Origin: an uncultured Rhizobium sp.
Lineage (GTDB): Bacteria; Pseudomonadota; Alphaproteobacteria; Rhizobiales; Rhizobiaceae
Assembly (NCBI GenBank): GCA_945952315.1
Contig: CAMFIE010000003.1
Coordinates: forward strand, 151,291-215,290
Reading direction: 5' to 3'
Length of the DNA stretch: 64,000 nucleotides
Below the pieces are notes generated by a model. That model ran no database searches. It was given only the letters and a program-made list of their open reading frames with translations, and had not been told where the DNA came from. This document shows, piece by piece, positions 28,502-37,669 of this stretch; within the stretch, counting starts at the first letter, position 1; each line of letters begins with the position of its first letter. The translations under genes were made by a program, and so were the position numbers.

Positions 28502-29443
28502 ATGACACTGGAACTTCAGGGAGAACCGCGCAACGCGGGTCCGAACGAAGGAACGGCTTGCGGCAGTATCAATCTGGAAACCCTCCTGCAGGAGCGGATG
28601 GCGGGTTTTTCCAAGGCGGAGAGCCGGATAGCAACCTATTTTCTGAACAATCTCAACGGTCTGCAATTCGAAACCGGCGCCAGCATCGCCGATGCGGTGG
28701 GTGTGAGTGAAATGACCGTCGGACGATTCGTCCGTTCGATCGGTTTCGACAATCTGCGAACGCTCAAGCGCATGCTGAGACCGCAGGCCGCAGGCGAAGC
28801 CGTGCGGGACATCGACAACTATCTTGCCCGCTTTCAGGTCCAGGGTGACCGGCAGGAAGACCGGCGGGAAAGCCTGAAGCTCGAGCTGGATGCGATCCTC
28901 AAGGCCTATGCCATGGCCGACACGCCGCAATGGCGCCAGGCGGTCAATGCACTCGAAGGCGCCGAGGTCGTTTATGTCGTCGGCTTTCAGGCGTCCAAAG
29001 GACTCGCCATGGATTTTGCCTCGCGGCTCTTGTGGATGCGGCCGCAGGTGATCTTCGTAAACTCCGACAGTGGCACCTATGGCGAGGTGCTGATGGCGGA
29101 ACCGAAGACCAGTGCCGTGCTCCTGATCGACACCGCCACCTATGCCGCCAAAACCATGAAGCTCGCCGAACGACTGAAGGCGATTGGCATGCCGCTGGTA
29201 ATCGTCACTGACAAGTTCAGCCAATGGGGCTGGGCCTATTCCTCGATGGTGTTCGAGGCCCATACCTATGTGAAGACCTTCTGGGACAGTTCGGCGCCGC
29301 TTGCCGTAATCCTCAACCTGATGCTCGACAGCATTGCCACGCGCCTTGGGCCCAAAGCCCGCAGCAACTATCAGCGCATGGTCGATGCCGGGCGGCATTT
29401 CGGCGAGTTCGTTTCGAAGCACAGCCTTGGAAGGCGCGAATAG
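28502..29443 (+). CDS. MurR/RpiR family transcriptional regulator
   Basis: A 313-residue regulator. The N-terminal RpiR helix-turn-helix spans about residues 20-95 (FSKAESRIATYFLNN...GASIADAVGVSEMTVGRFVRSIGF). A C-terminal SIS sugar-phosphate-binding-like domain includes VVYVVGFQASKGLAMDFASRL and LLIDTATYAAKTMKLAERLKAIGMPLVIVTD. Such proteins control sugar-phosphate, amino-sugar or amino-acid catabolism. Start is set at ATG 28502 after AAAAGGGG. It precedes an AcuI-type reductase on the same strand but with about 130 bp between; its targets are uncertain. Confidence 0.9.
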   Translation: MTLELQGEPRNAGPNEGTACGSINLETLLQERMAGFSKAESRIATYFLNNLNGLQFETGASIADAVGVSEMTVGRFVRSIGFDNLRTLKRMLRPQAAGEAVRDIDNYLARFQVQGDRQEDRRESLKLELDAILKAYAMADTPQWRQAVNALEGAEVVYVVGFQASKGLAMDFASRLLWMRPQVIFVNSDSGTYGEVLMAEPKTSAVLLIDTATYAAKTMKLAERLKAIGMPLVIVTDKFSQWGWAYSSMVFEAHTYVKTFWDSSAPLAVILNLMLDSIATRLGPKARSNYQRMVDAGRHFGEFVSKHSLGRRE

Positions 29444-29576
29444 ACGCCGTCCATTGGTCTTAATCGCCGGGCAGCAACGCGATCGGCAATTGACAGGCAG
29501 GGCCCGGCTGTGAACCCTGCTGCCAAATCGGAGCGGCCAGATGCGGGCCCGAACAGGATATGGAAGGATAGCGACG

Positions 29577-30575
29577 ATGGAACCCTTTCGCGCGATGGTG
29601 ATCGATCAGGTAGACGGCAAGCCCAAGGCCGGTTTTCGCGATCTGACGCTGGCCGACCTTCCGGACAACGAGGTTCTGGTCAAGGTTGCCTATTCGACGC
29701 TGAACTACAAGGACGGCCTTTCGATCAGTGGCAAGGGCCGCATCGCCCGCCGTTTTCCGATGGTGGCAGGAGCGGATCTGTCTGGCACGATCATCGAAAG
29801 CCGCGCCGAAGGCTTCCGGCCCGGCGACAAGGTTATCGTGAACGGCTGGGGCATGTCGGAAACCGAATGGGGCGGCTATTCCCACTTCCAGCGCGTCAAG
29901 GCCTCGATGCTGACACGCCTGCCGGACGCTTTCACACTGCAACAGGCCATGGTGATCGGGACGGCCGGTTACACGGCAGCCCTGTGTGTGGCCGCCCTTG
30001 AAGACTGGGGTATGATCAAAAAGGGTGGCGCGGAAGTGCTGGTTACGGGTGCGGCAGGCGGCGTCGGATCGGTTGCCGTGGCACTGCTTGCAAGCCGGGG
30101 CTATACAGTAACCGCCGCGACCGGCCGACCGGAAACCCATGATTATCTTGCACATCTCGGCGCGACCGGCTTTGTCGACAGGGCAAGCCTTGCTGAAAAA
30201 GGCGGGCCGCTGCAGAAGGAGCGCTGGGCTGGAGCGGTGGATTCTGTCGGCTCGACGACGCTTGCCAATGTGTTGGCACAGACTTCCTATGGTGGCGCGG
30301 TTTCTGCCTGCGGCCTTGCCGGTGGCTTTGATCTGCCGGGCACGGTGATGCCGCATATTCTGAGGGGTGTGACGCTGATCGGCGTCGATTCCGTCATGAC
30401 GCCGCATGAAAAGCGCAATCGCGCCTGGGCGCTCCTCGCCGAAAGCCTTGACAAGGCAAAGCTTGCCGCGATGACTTCGGTCGAGCCGATGGACAATCTC
30501 CCGGCGCTTGCCGACGCGATCATGGCCGGTCAGACACGGGGCCGCGTGGTGATCCGCATCGGTGGCGATGAATAG
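29577..30575 (+). CDS. acuI: Acrylyl-CoA reductase-like MDR family oxidoreductase
   Basis: A 332-residue zinc-free medium-chain reductase of the YhdH/AcuI group. Typical blocks are FRAMVIDQ, VAYSTLNYKDGLSISGKG, GADLSGTI, NGWGMSETEWGGYSHFQRVKA, IGTAGYTAAL and the NADP-binding VLVTGAAGGVGSVAVALLASRGY. AcuI reduces acrylyl-CoA to propionyl-CoA with NADPH, protecting cells from reactive acrylyl-CoA. The start is ATG 29577. It is convergent with the aldehyde dehydrogenase gene, 13 bp apart. The physiological role here is inferred from family similarity. Confidence 0.88.
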   Translation: MEPFRAMVIDQVDGKPKAGFRDLTLADLPDNEVLVKVAYSTLNYKDGLSISGKGRIARRFPMVAGADLSGTIIESRAEGFRPGDKVIVNGWGMSETEWGGYSHFQRVKASMLTRLPDAFTLQQAMVIGTAGYTAALCVAALEDWGMIKKGGAEVLVTGAAGGVGSVAVALLASRGYTVTAATGRPETHDYLAHLGATGFVDRASLAEKGGPLQKERWAGAVDSVGSTTLANVLAQTSYGGAVSACGLAGGFDLPGTVMPHILRGVTLIGVDSVMTPHEKRNRAWALLAESLDKAKLAAMTSVEPMDNLPALADAIMAGQTRGRVVIRIGGDE

Positions 30576-30588
30576 GGCCGGCTTTCCG

Positions 30589-32067
30589 TCAGGTCAGATC
30601 AATCCAGGCGGTTTTGAGATCCGTGTATTTGTGCAGCGCATGCAAAGACTTGTCGCGGCCAAAACCGGATTGCTTGAAGCCCCCGAGCGGCACGGTGATA
30701 TCGGAACCGCCATAGGTATTCACATGCACCACGCCCGCATGGATCGCCCGGATCATGCGGTGCGCACGGCCGAGATTGGCCGTCCACACTGCTGATGCAA
30801 GGCCGAAATCCGTGCCATTGGCAAGCGCCACCGCCTCTTCTTCGGTCCGGAACGGCGTGACGGCGAGCACCGGGCCGAACACCTCCTCGCGGAAAAGCGT
30901 CATCTGTGGCGTCACGCCGGTGACGATGGTCGGCGCCATATAGCTGCCGCCGGTCTCGGCAAGAATGCGGCTGCCACCGGTTACCACCGAACCGCCTTCG
31001 GACACCGCCTTTTCGACATAGGCAAGGTCCTTTGCCAGTTGATCCTCACTGGACACCGCGCCGATATCGCTGCCGAGATTTAACGGATTGCCCACCTTCA
31101 ATTTCCCGGCTTCGGCGGCGAGCTGCTCCAGGAACGTATCCATGATGCTTTCCTCGACCAGAAGACGCGAACCGGCAACGCAGACCTGCCCGGAATTGCG
31201 GAAAATCCCGGCGGCGGAAACCTTCGCCGCCTTGGCAAGATTGGCCGTATCGGCAAAGACTATATTGGGTGACTTGCCGCCAAGCTCGAGAAAGACCCGC
31301 TTAAGGTTGGAGCGGGCAGAATAGTCCATCAGCATCCGCCCGACGCCACCCGAGCCTGTGAAGGCAAGCGCATCCACATCCATATGCAGCCCGAGCGCCT
31401 TGCCCGTGATGCTGCCTTTGCCGGTCACGATATTGAGCACACCTGCGGGAAGACCCGCTTCCAGCGCCAGCTCACCGAGACGAAGCAACGAAAGGGAGGC
31501 GATTTCCGCGGGCTTCAACACTACCGTGTTGCCAGCCGCAAGCGCCGGGGCAATCTTCCAGGCACCGATCATGAGCGGGAAATTCCACGGCACGATGGCA
31601 CCGACAACGCCAAGCGGCTCGCGGTGCACAAGCGCCAGCACCTCCGGTGCCGTCGGGGCGATTTCGTCATAGACCTTGTCGATGGCCTCGCCATAATAGC
31701 GGAAGGTGCCCGCTGCCGAGAGAGGTTCGGCCTTCAGCGCCATGGAGATTTCCGTGCCATTGTCCCTTACACCGAGAACGGCAAGCTCCAGAGCATGCTT
31801 TTCGATGAGATCGGCAAGCTTGATCAGGATTTTCTTGCGGGCCGCCGGTGCCATCCGCGCCCAGGCGGGAAAGGCAGCCCGTGCCGCCGCAACCGCCCGG
31901 TTCACATCCTCTTCGCTTCCCGCGGCAATGGTCGTCAGTCGCTTTCCATCAATCGGGGAGATAACCTCGAGCACCGCAGCCGGTTCCTCCATCCGCCCAT
32001 TGATCAGATGCCCGCGGCCCGGTAGGTCCTTGGCGGCAAGCGTATCGATGGCGTCCTGATTGAGCAT
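30589..32067 (-). CDS. NAD(P)-dependent aldehyde dehydrogenase
   Basis: A 492-residue ALDH with catalytic Glu in FLELGGKSPNIVFAD and catalytic Cys in IFRNSGQVCVAGSRL. The NAD-binding FTGSGGVGRMLM and the C-terminal LGGFKQSGFGRDKSLHALHKYTDLKTAWIDL are typical. It most resembles the gamma-glutamyl-gamma-aminobutyraldehyde / aminoaldehyde dehydrogenase (PuuC) group, which would fit with the class III aminotransferase encoded 2 kb away. It is divergent from the UPF0261 operon, from which it is separated by 121 bp. It could also take succinate semialdehyde; this is not resolved. Confidence 0.9.
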   Translation of the reverse strand: MLNQDAIDTLAAKDLPGRGHLINGRMEEPAAVLEVISPIDGKRLTTIAAGSEEDVNRAVAAARAAFPAWARMAPAARKKILIKLADLIEKHALELAVLGVRDNGTEISMALKAEPLSAAGTFRYYGEAIDKVYDEIAPTAPEVLALVHREPLGVVGAIVPWNFPLMIGAWKIAPALAAGNTVVLKPAEIASLSLLRLGELALEAGLPAGVLNIVTGKGSITGKALGLHMDVDALAFTGSGGVGRMLMDYSARSNLKRVFLELGGKSPNIVFADTANLAKAAKVSAAGIFRNSGQVCVAGSRLLVEESIMDTFLEQLAAEAGKLKVGNPLNLGSDIGAVSSEDQLAKDLAYVEKAVSEGGSVVTGGSRILAETGGSYMAPTIVTGVTPQMTLFREEVFGPVLAVTPFRTEEEAVALANGTDFGLASAVWTANLGRAHRMIRAIHAGVVHVNTYGGSDITVPLGGFKQSGFGRDKSLHALHKYTDLKTAWIDLT

Positions 32068-32151
32068 GGCGTGTCTCCCGGTCTGGCAGATGCATTATCC
32101 TGTCATCCGCCCTCATTTTCCACCTTGCAAAGAATTGGTGCGGGTGTCAAT

Positions 32152-32171
32152 ATACTTCACACGTTAAGTAT
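32152..32171. promoter_or_regulatory. Inverted repeat upstream of the UPF0261 operon, putative operator
   Basis: ATACTT / AAGTAT arms separated by 8 bp, ending 17 bp before the GTG start and just before the GGGAGG ribosome site. The core contains ACACGTTAA, which also occurs in the palindrome in front of the hpa meta-cleavage genes. Location suggests a repressor site overlapping the promoter. Confidence 0.45.
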
Positions 32172-32188
32172 CTCGGGAGGAGCGGAAC

Positions 32189-33442
32189 GTGGGCATGCAG
32201 CATAAACCTCGCATTCTGGTGATCGGCACGGGCGACACCAAGGCCGATGAGCTGGAATTCATGGCGTCCTCGATCCGCGAGGCGGGCGGCGAAGCGCTGC
32301 ATATGGACGTGAGCATCCTCGGTGATCCGCCCTATCGCCCGGACTTTTCCAAGCATGATGTGCTCGCAGCGGGCGGTCATACGCTTGCTGACGCCACGTC
32401 GGGTGGCGATGAAATGTCGGCGATGACGATGATGGCCGGTGGTGCGGCGATCCTCGCCCGCAGCCTTTATGACGAGGGAAAGATCGACGGCGTGCTCGCC
32501 CTTGGCGGTTCGATGGGCACGGATCTTGCCCTCGATGTTGCCCTTGCATTGCCGCTGGGCGTGCCGAAATTCGTGGTCTCCACCATTTCCTATTCGCATC
32601 TTCTGCCCCCTGACCGTATCGCCACAGACCTGATGATGATCCTCTGGGCGGGCGGGCTCTATGGCCTGAACAGCGTCTGCCGTGCCGTGCTTTCGCAGGC
32701 CTCCGGCGCGGTGGTTGGCGCGGCGAAGACCGCCCGCAAGCCCAGCCGCTCGCGCCCCGTGATCGGCATGAGCTCGCTCGGAAAATCCTGCCTCAAGTAC
32801 ATGACCCATCTGAAACCCGCCGTTGAAAAGCGGGGCTATGAGCTGGTGGTCTTCCACACAACCGGCATGGGCGGACGCGCGCTTGAAGCGGTCGCCGCCC
32901 AGCGCGGTTTCGATCTGGTGATGGACTTTTCGCTGCAGGAGCTTGCCAATTTCGAAAACGGCTCGGTGGTAAATTCCGGACCGGACCGGCTGGAAAATGC
33001 AGGCCGCCTTGGTATTCCCCAGATCGTGGCACCCGGCGCAATCGACATGATCGATGTGGCCGCCTGGCTGCCCTTCCCGCCGAAGATTGCGGATCGCACC
33101 TATCACGGCCATAACCGGTTGCTGGGCTCGATCATTGCGACCAGGGAAGAGCGCGCGCATGTGGCCGGCGTTATTGGCGCGAAACTGTCGAAGGCAACCG
33201 GTCCGGTCGCCTTTCTGATGCCGGAGGGAGGCATTCAGGAATGGGATCAGGAAGGGCAGCCCTTCCATGATCCGGATGCGCTTTCGGCCTTTTCGGATGC
33301 GATGCGCGCGGCCGTGCAGGCGCCGGTCGAGTTCGTTTCCGTGCCCGCCCATATCAATAGCCCGGCCTTTGCAGAGGCCGCCCTTACGGTTCTGGACCGC
33401 TGGGTAGCCGAGGGCAAGGTTGCCAAGGGAGTGCCCGCATGA
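32189..33442 (+). CDS. UPF0261 / Tm-1-like ATP-binding domain protein
   Basis: A 417-residue protein of uncharacterised family UPF0261, related to the ATP-binding half of the tomato Tm-1 antiviral protein. Marks are ILVIGTGDTKADELEFMASSIREAG at the start, VLALGGSMGTDLALDVALALPLGVPKFVVST and VIGMSSLGKSCLKYM, glycine-rich loops likely to bind a nucleotide. GTG at 32189 fits GGGAGG eight bases upstream; ATG at 32195 is an alternative. It overlaps by 4 bp the downstream HAD gene, so the three genes here form one operon. Bacterial members often pair with a TIM-barrel hydrolase, which is not present. Confidence 0.85.
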   Translation: MGMQHKPRILVIGTGDTKADELEFMASSIREAGGEALHMDVSILGDPPYRPDFSKHDVLAAGGHTLADATSGGDEMSAMTMMAGGAAILARSLYDEGKIDGVLALGGSMGTDLALDVALALPLGVPKFVVSTISYSHLLPPDRIATDLMMILWAGGLYGLNSVCRAVLSQASGAVVGAAKTARKPSRSRPVIGMSSLGKSCLKYMTHLKPAVEKRGYELVVFHTTGMGGRALEAVAAQRGFDLVMDFSLQELANFENGSVVNSGPDRLENAGRLGIPQIVAPGAIDMIDVAAWLPFPPKIADRTYHGHNRLLGSIIATREERAHVAGVIGAKLSKATGPVAFLMPEGGIQEWDQEGQPFHDPDALSAFSDAMRAAVQAPVEFVSVPAHINSPAFAEAALTVLDRWVAEGKVAKGVPA

Positions 33443-34113
33443 CCTCTGCCCCTTCCAAGGCGCTGGTTCTTGATTTCGGTGGCGTGATCTCGAAAACCAT
33501 GTTCGAGACCCATGATCTGTCGGAACAGGCGCTTGGCCTTGCGCCCGGTACCCTCAACTGGCCCGGCCCCTTTGACCCGGTCCGCGATCCGCTCTGGCAG
33601 AAAATGCAGGCCGACGAGATCACCGAGCGGGACTACTGGCATATCCGCGCGGCCGAGACCGGCAAGTTGATCGGCGAGGACTGGCGCGACATGCAAAGCT
33701 TCGTGATCCGCGCCCGCGGTGCCGAGCCGGACAAGGTGATCCGCCCGGAAATGCGTGAAACCATTGCGCGGGTAAAGGCTGCCGGTTTCCGACTTGCGAT
33801 CCTTTCCAACGAGCTTGACCTCTTCTATGGCAAGGATTTTCGGCGCAAACTGCCGCTGCTTGATGATTTCGAACTGATTGTCGACGCGACCTATACCGGT
33901 ATTCTGAAACCCGATCCCCGCGCCTATCAGGCGGTGATCGAGGCACTCGGCCTTAGCCCCGGTGACTGTGTCTTCGTCGATGATCAGGCCCGCAATATCC
34001 GCGGTGCGGAGGCGGTTGGCATGAAAGTTGTCCATTTCGACGTGACGGCGCCTGCCCGCTCCTGCTCCGAAGCCCTTTCCCATTTCGGCCTTCCCGGCCT
34101 GCAACAAGGATGA
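33439..34113 (+). CDS. HAD family hydrolase (HAD-IA)
   Basis: A 224-residue haloacid-dehalogenase-type hydrolase. Motif I is VLDFGGVI, with the nucleophile Asp but Gly where most phosphatases have the second Asp. Motif II is AILSN (Ser/Asn), motif III the Lys in TGILKPDPRAY, and motif IV VFVDDQARNIRGA. A helical cap lies between motifs I and II. The D-x-G-G-V form is common in HAD-IA proteins with phosphatase or unknown activity. It is wedged between UPF0261 and the aminotransferase with 4-bp or near overlaps, so its substrate should be an intermediate of the same pathway. Confidence 0.88.
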   Translation: MTSAPSKALVLDFGGVISKTMFETHDLSEQALGLAPGTLNWPGPFDPVRDPLWQKMQADEITERDYWHIRAAETGKLIGEDWRDMQSFVIRARGAEPDKVIRPEMRETIARVKAAGFRLAILSNELDLFYGKDFRRKLPLLDDFELIVDATYTGILKPDPRAYQAVIEALGLSPGDCVFVDDQARNIRGAEAVGMKVVHFDVTAPARSCSEALSHFGLPGLQQG

Positions 34114-34118
34114 AACCC

Positions 34119-35468
34119 ATGCGCGACAGCAACTTTCTCCGCGAACAGAACGCCCGGCACATCTGGCACCCGATGGCGCATCCGGCCGAAATGCAGGCCA
34201 ATCCGCCGAAGATCATCACCGGCGGCAAGGGCACGCGCGTGTCCGACGTGGATGGGCGCGAGGTACTGGATGCCGTCGGCGGCCTTTGGAATGTCAATCT
34301 CGGTTACAGCGCCGATCCGGTGAAAAAGGCGATTGCCGCCCAGCTCGACCAGCTTCCCTATTATTCGGCCTTCCGCGGCACCTCGACGGCACCGGCAATC
34401 GAGCTCGCGCATGAGCTTGCCGACTGGTTTGCACCCGAAGGCATGGTGCGTTCCTTTTTCACCTCCGGCGGATCGGATTCGGTTGAAACCGCGCTTCGCC
34501 TCGCCCGCCAGTTCTGGAAGGTGAAGGGACAGGGCGAAAAGACCAAGTTCATGGCGCTGAAGAAGGGGTATCACGGCACCCATTTCGGCGGGGCCTCTGC
34601 CAATGGCAATGCCAATTTCCGCCGCAACTATGAGCCGCTGATGCCAGGCTTCTACCATATGCCGGCACCCTATACCTATCGCAATCCGTTCAACGAGACC
34701 GATCCTGCAAGGCTTGCGCAGTTGATAATCCAGTCCTTCGAGGACGAGATTGCCTTTCAGGGGGCCGATACGATTGCCGCGATCATCATGGAGCCGGTGC
34801 TGGGTGCCGGCGGCGTGATCGTACCGCATGAAAGCTTCATGCCGAAGCTGCGCGCGCTCTGCGACAGGCACGATATCCTTCTGATCGCCGATGAAGTGGT
34901 GACGGGCTTTGGCCGCACCGGAAGCTGGTCAGGTTCGCGCCTCTGGGGCGTGAAGCCGGATATGATGTGTATCGCCAAGGCGATCACCTCCGGCTATTTC
35001 CCGCTCGGCGCAACGCTGATCGGCGAAAGGATCGCGGAAGCCTTCGAGGCCGACAAGACGACCTTTGGTGCAATCGGGCATGGCTATACCTATTCAGCCC
35101 ATCCGGTCGGATGTGCGGCAGCGCTTGCGGCACTCTCCGAAACCCGCCGTCTCAATGTGGCTGACAATGCCGGTGCCCGTGGCCTTGAGCTGCAGGCGGG
35201 CCTCAAGGCCCTCAAGGAAAAGCACGAGATCGTCGGCGATGTGCGCGGCATCGGCCTGATGGCGGCCATCGAGCTCGTTTCCGATCGCGCCGCCAAGAAG
35301 CCTGCGGACAAAAAGGTGATGGGCAAGGTTTCCGAGGAAGCCTATGGCGCGGGCGTGATGATCCGTGTGTCCGGTCCCAACATCATCCTTTCGCCGCCGC
35401 TTATCTTCACCGCCGCAGAAGTAGAGGAAACGCTCGCAGCCCTCGACAAGGCGCTTGCGGCTGCATGA
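34119..35468 (+). CDS. Class III (omega) aminotransferase, PLP-dependent
   Basis: A 449-residue fold-type I transaminase. FFTSGGSDSVETALRLAR binds PLP phosphate; LIADEVVTGFGRTG has the PLP-ring Asp; the Schiff-base Lys is in MCIAKAITSGYFPLG. IWHPMAHPAEM at the start is characteristic of omega-transaminases acting on putrescine, beta-alanine or taurine with pyruvate. ATG at 34119 sits 8 bp after AAGGA; an ATG at 34110 overlaps the HAD stop codon and is less well placed. A terminator follows at 35477. The amine donor is not known. Confidence 0.92.
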   Translation: MRDSNFLREQNARHIWHPMAHPAEMQANPPKIITGGKGTRVSDVDGREVLDAVGGLWNVNLGYSADPVKKAIAAQLDQLPYYSAFRGTSTAPAIELAHELADWFAPEGMVRSFFTSGGSDSVETALRLARQFWKVKGQGEKTKFMALKKGYHGTHFGGASANGNANFRRNYEPLMPGFYHMPAPYTYRNPFNETDPARLAQLIIQSFEDEIAFQGADTIAAIIMEPVLGAGGVIVPHESFMPKLRALCDRHDILLIADEVVTGFGRTGSWSGSRLWGVKPDMMCIAKAITSGYFPLGATLIGERIAEAFEADKTTFGAIGHGYTYSAHPVGCAAALAALSETRRLNVADNAGARGLELQAGLKALKEKHEIVGDVRGIGLMAAIELVSDRAAKKPADKKVMGKVSEEAYGAGVMIRVSGPNIILSPPLIFTAAEVEETLAALDKALAAA

Positions 35469-35476
35469 AATCATCG

Positions 35477-35502
35477 CCCCGGATCGCTCCGGGGTGTTCT
35501 TT
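35477..35502 (+). terminator. Rho-independent terminator after the aminotransferase operon
   Basis: Stem CCCCGGA / TCCGGGG with a 4-nt loop, followed by TGTTCTTT. It lies 9 bp after the aminotransferase gene, in the gap to the convergent serine hydrolase gene. Confidence 0.65.
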
Positions 35503-35503
35503 C

Positions 35504-36607
35504 CTACTCGTTCGAAATCGCGGACTCGATATCGACGGCGAGATCGCCATTCGACATGTCCTCGCCATTGGCGAGCAGGATCACCGTGACACCGGTCGTC
35601 AGATTGCGCTGGTAATAGGTGGAGGTGCCCATCCAGCTGCCGGAATGGCTGGCATAGCGCTGCTTGCCTTCCGCCAGCGACCAGCCATAGCCATAGCCTT
35701 CACCATCGACCTCGATCGGTGAACCATCGTCATAGGTTCCGTTTTCGAAGAGTTTTGCGGTCGCCTCTTCGGACAGAAGACCGTTGGTGGCGAGCGCCTG
35801 CTCATAGCGGGCAAGATCGGCAAGCGAGGTAAAGACATTGCCGTCGCCTTCCGTCACCGTGTTTTCCTCATTGAGCTCGAAATCGCCTCCGGTGCCGACA
35901 TAGCCGCGCGCACGGCGGGACAGCTTGACACGCTTCGAGGTGATCAGACCGGTGGATGTCATGCCGAGCGGCTGGAAGATCCGGTTATAGAGAACGCTGT
36001 CGAGCGACTTTTCCTCGTCGGCGGCAGCGACAAGCGAGCCGAGCGTGAGATAGGCGGAGTTCGAATATTCATATTTGACGCCCGGCGGTCTCACCGGCTT
36101 TTGCCGTGCAAGCCAGGCGATGACCTCCTGATTGGTGGTCTCGTCCTGATAATCGAGCGCCTCATTGCCATCGAGATAATCGGTAAGGCCCGCCACGTGA
36201 TGGACGAGATCGGAGACGGTCAGCGCGCGCTCGTCCCCCGGACGATCCGCGAAGGCGGGCAGAATGGTAGAAATCTCGGTCTCAGGCTCATAGAGCCCGT
36301 CTTCGATCTGCAGCATTGCCGCCATGGCCGTCATTTCCTTGGAAACGGAAGCAAGGTCAAACAGCGTATCAGGGGTTACCGGCGCGCCGGTCTCGATATT
36401 GGCCTCGCCATAGCCCTTGAGATGCAGGACTTTCCCGTTCTTCATGACGAGTACGCCAAGACCCGGCGTATCCTTGCCGATCAGGGGCTCGACCACCGCA
36501 TCCACATCCTCACGCTCCGGCCAGTCGCCGGCGATGGCCGGTAGATGAAGGAGGCCCGAAATAACAGCGAGCGGCAGCAGAAGGCGGGCGGATCGGGCAA
36601 GGCGCAT
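35504..36607 (-). CDS. Secreted serine hydrolase, beta-lactamase (class C/EstB) family
   Basis: A 367-residue exported protein. Residues 1-27 are a signal peptide (MRLARSARLLLPLAVISGLL then AIAG). The catalytic serine is in DLASVSKEMTA (SxxK), the tyrosine in YEYSNSAYLTLG (YxN), and SHSGSW replaces the KTG box as in esterases and DD-peptidases of this family. It should act in the periplasm on a peptide or ester. There is nothing to show true beta-lactamase activity. ATG at 36607 begins the signal peptide; longer in-frame forms would disrupt it. Confidence 0.9.
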   Translation of the reverse strand: MRLARSARLLLPLAVISGLLHLPAIAGDWPEREDVDAVVEPLIGKDTPGLGVLVMKNGKVLHLKGYGEANIETGAPVTPDTLFDLASVSKEMTAMAAMLQIEDGLYEPETEISTILPAFADRPGDERALTVSDLVHHVAGLTDYLDGNEALDYQDETTNQEVIAWLARQKPVRPPGVKYEYSNSAYLTLGSLVAAADEEKSLDSVLYNRIFQPLGMTSTGLITSKRVKLSRRARGYVGTGGDFELNEENTVTEGDGNVFTSLADLARYEQALATNGLLSEEATAKLFENGTYDDGSPIEVDGEGYGYGWSLAEGKQRYASHSGSWMGTSTYYQRNLTTGVTVILLANGEDMSNGDLAVDIESAISNE

Positions 36608-36698
36608 GGCGTCAATCTCTTCAAAGACGATGATCCTTGGTTTCAGAAAACAAGCGTCTCTGGCAAGCGCCATTTATGGACCGGTCGGCCGGGCCACG

Positions 36699-37568
36699 TC
36701 AGCCGCCGGTCTGCTGTCTGCGCCATTCACCGGGTGCCGCTCCTACGCGCTTGCGGAAGAAGCGCGAGAAATAGGCGGGATCGCGAAAGCCGGTCTCGGC
36801 GGCAATATCCTCGACCGAGCGGATCGTGAACATCAGCAGCCTTTTGGCCTCGAGCAGCCGCCGCTCGAGAATGGCACCCTTCACCGACTGGCCGTGCATG
36901 TCCCTGGCTGCCTTGTCGAGAAGGTGAGGTGTGCTGTGCAGGAGGTCGACATAGAATTGCACGGGATGATCCTGCCGGTAATGCTTGTCGATCGCGCGGC
37001 GAAGCTGGACGGCAAGATTTGCCGCGGGCGAAGGACCGGGCGCTTCAAGCCCCCGTCCCAGCCGGGCGATATAGGAAAGTGCCACCGCAATCAGCCCCGG
37101 CAGAACCTTGCCGGTCGCCGGTTCGCCTTCGCGATATTCCGCCTGTATCGTCTCGAGAATGGCTGAAAGCCTGAGCCAGCCGACCGCATCCGCCTGACCG
37201 TTGATCAACACCGGCGCATGGAGCGGCAACGGGGTCAGCGCCTCCAGTCCCTTCAGCGTGTCATCGGCGACCGAGACGACAATGGCATCGGTTTCCGGTC
37301 CGATCTCGAAGCCATGCACCACATTCGAAGGCACGAAGCTGACGGCTGGTGCCGAAAAGTGAAAGACACGATCTTCAATCCGGTAGCGCCCCTCGCCGCG
37401 AAACCAGAAGGTGATCTGCCCCATCTGCGTATGTTTATGCGGCGCAACCGTGCCAAAATGCACGTTTTTACGGGCATTCACGGTTTCCACATGCAGAAAG
37501 CCGACCTCCAGCGAGCGGCTCGGCTCGCCATAGACGAAGAAATTCGGGATCTCTGTTTTTCCGCTCAT
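36699..37568 (-). CDS. hpaA: 4-hydroxyphenylacetate catabolism regulator HpaA (AraC family)
   Basis: A 289-residue AraC/XylS regulator. The N-terminus is a cupin effector domain (HKHTQMGQITFWFRGEGRYRIEDRVFHFSAPAVSFVPSNVVHGF). The C-terminal double helix-turn-helix includes STPHLLDKAARDMHGQSVKGAILERRLLEAKRLL and SVEDIAAETGFRDPAYFSRFFRKRVGAAPGEWRRQ. In enterobacteria HpaA binds 4-hydroxyphenylacetate and turns on hpaBC. It is transcribed divergently from hpaB here with about 100 bp between, as expected. ATG at 37568 is chosen to match the family length (about 290-296). Confidence 0.92.
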   Translation of the reverse strand: MSGKTEIPNFFVYGEPSRSLEVGFLHVETVNARKNVHFGTVAPHKHTQMGQITFWFRGEGRYRIEDRVFHFSAPAVSFVPSNVVHGFEIGPETDAIVVSVADDTLKGLEALTPLPLHAPVLINGQADAVGWLRLSAILETIQAEYREGEPATGKVLPGLIAVALSYIARLGRGLEAPGPSPAANLAVQLRRAIDKHYRQDHPVQFYVDLLHSTPHLLDKAARDMHGQSVKGAILERRLLEAKRLLMFTIRSVEDIAAETGFRDPAYFSRFFRKRVGAAPGEWRRQQTGG

Positions 37569-37669
37569 GCCCGAAAAAGTACAATCGAATTGCCCGAATT
37601 GTCCATGGGCGAAGGTGACAAACAGGCCTATTGTCGTGTTCAATGAGGTTCAAGAGGAGGTTACCGACC

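Noticed and set aside
35504..36607. Acquired beta-lactamase resistance gene
   Set aside because: Has SxxK and YxN but no KTG, a host-like codon use and core context; more likely an esterase or DD-peptidase-type hydrolase.
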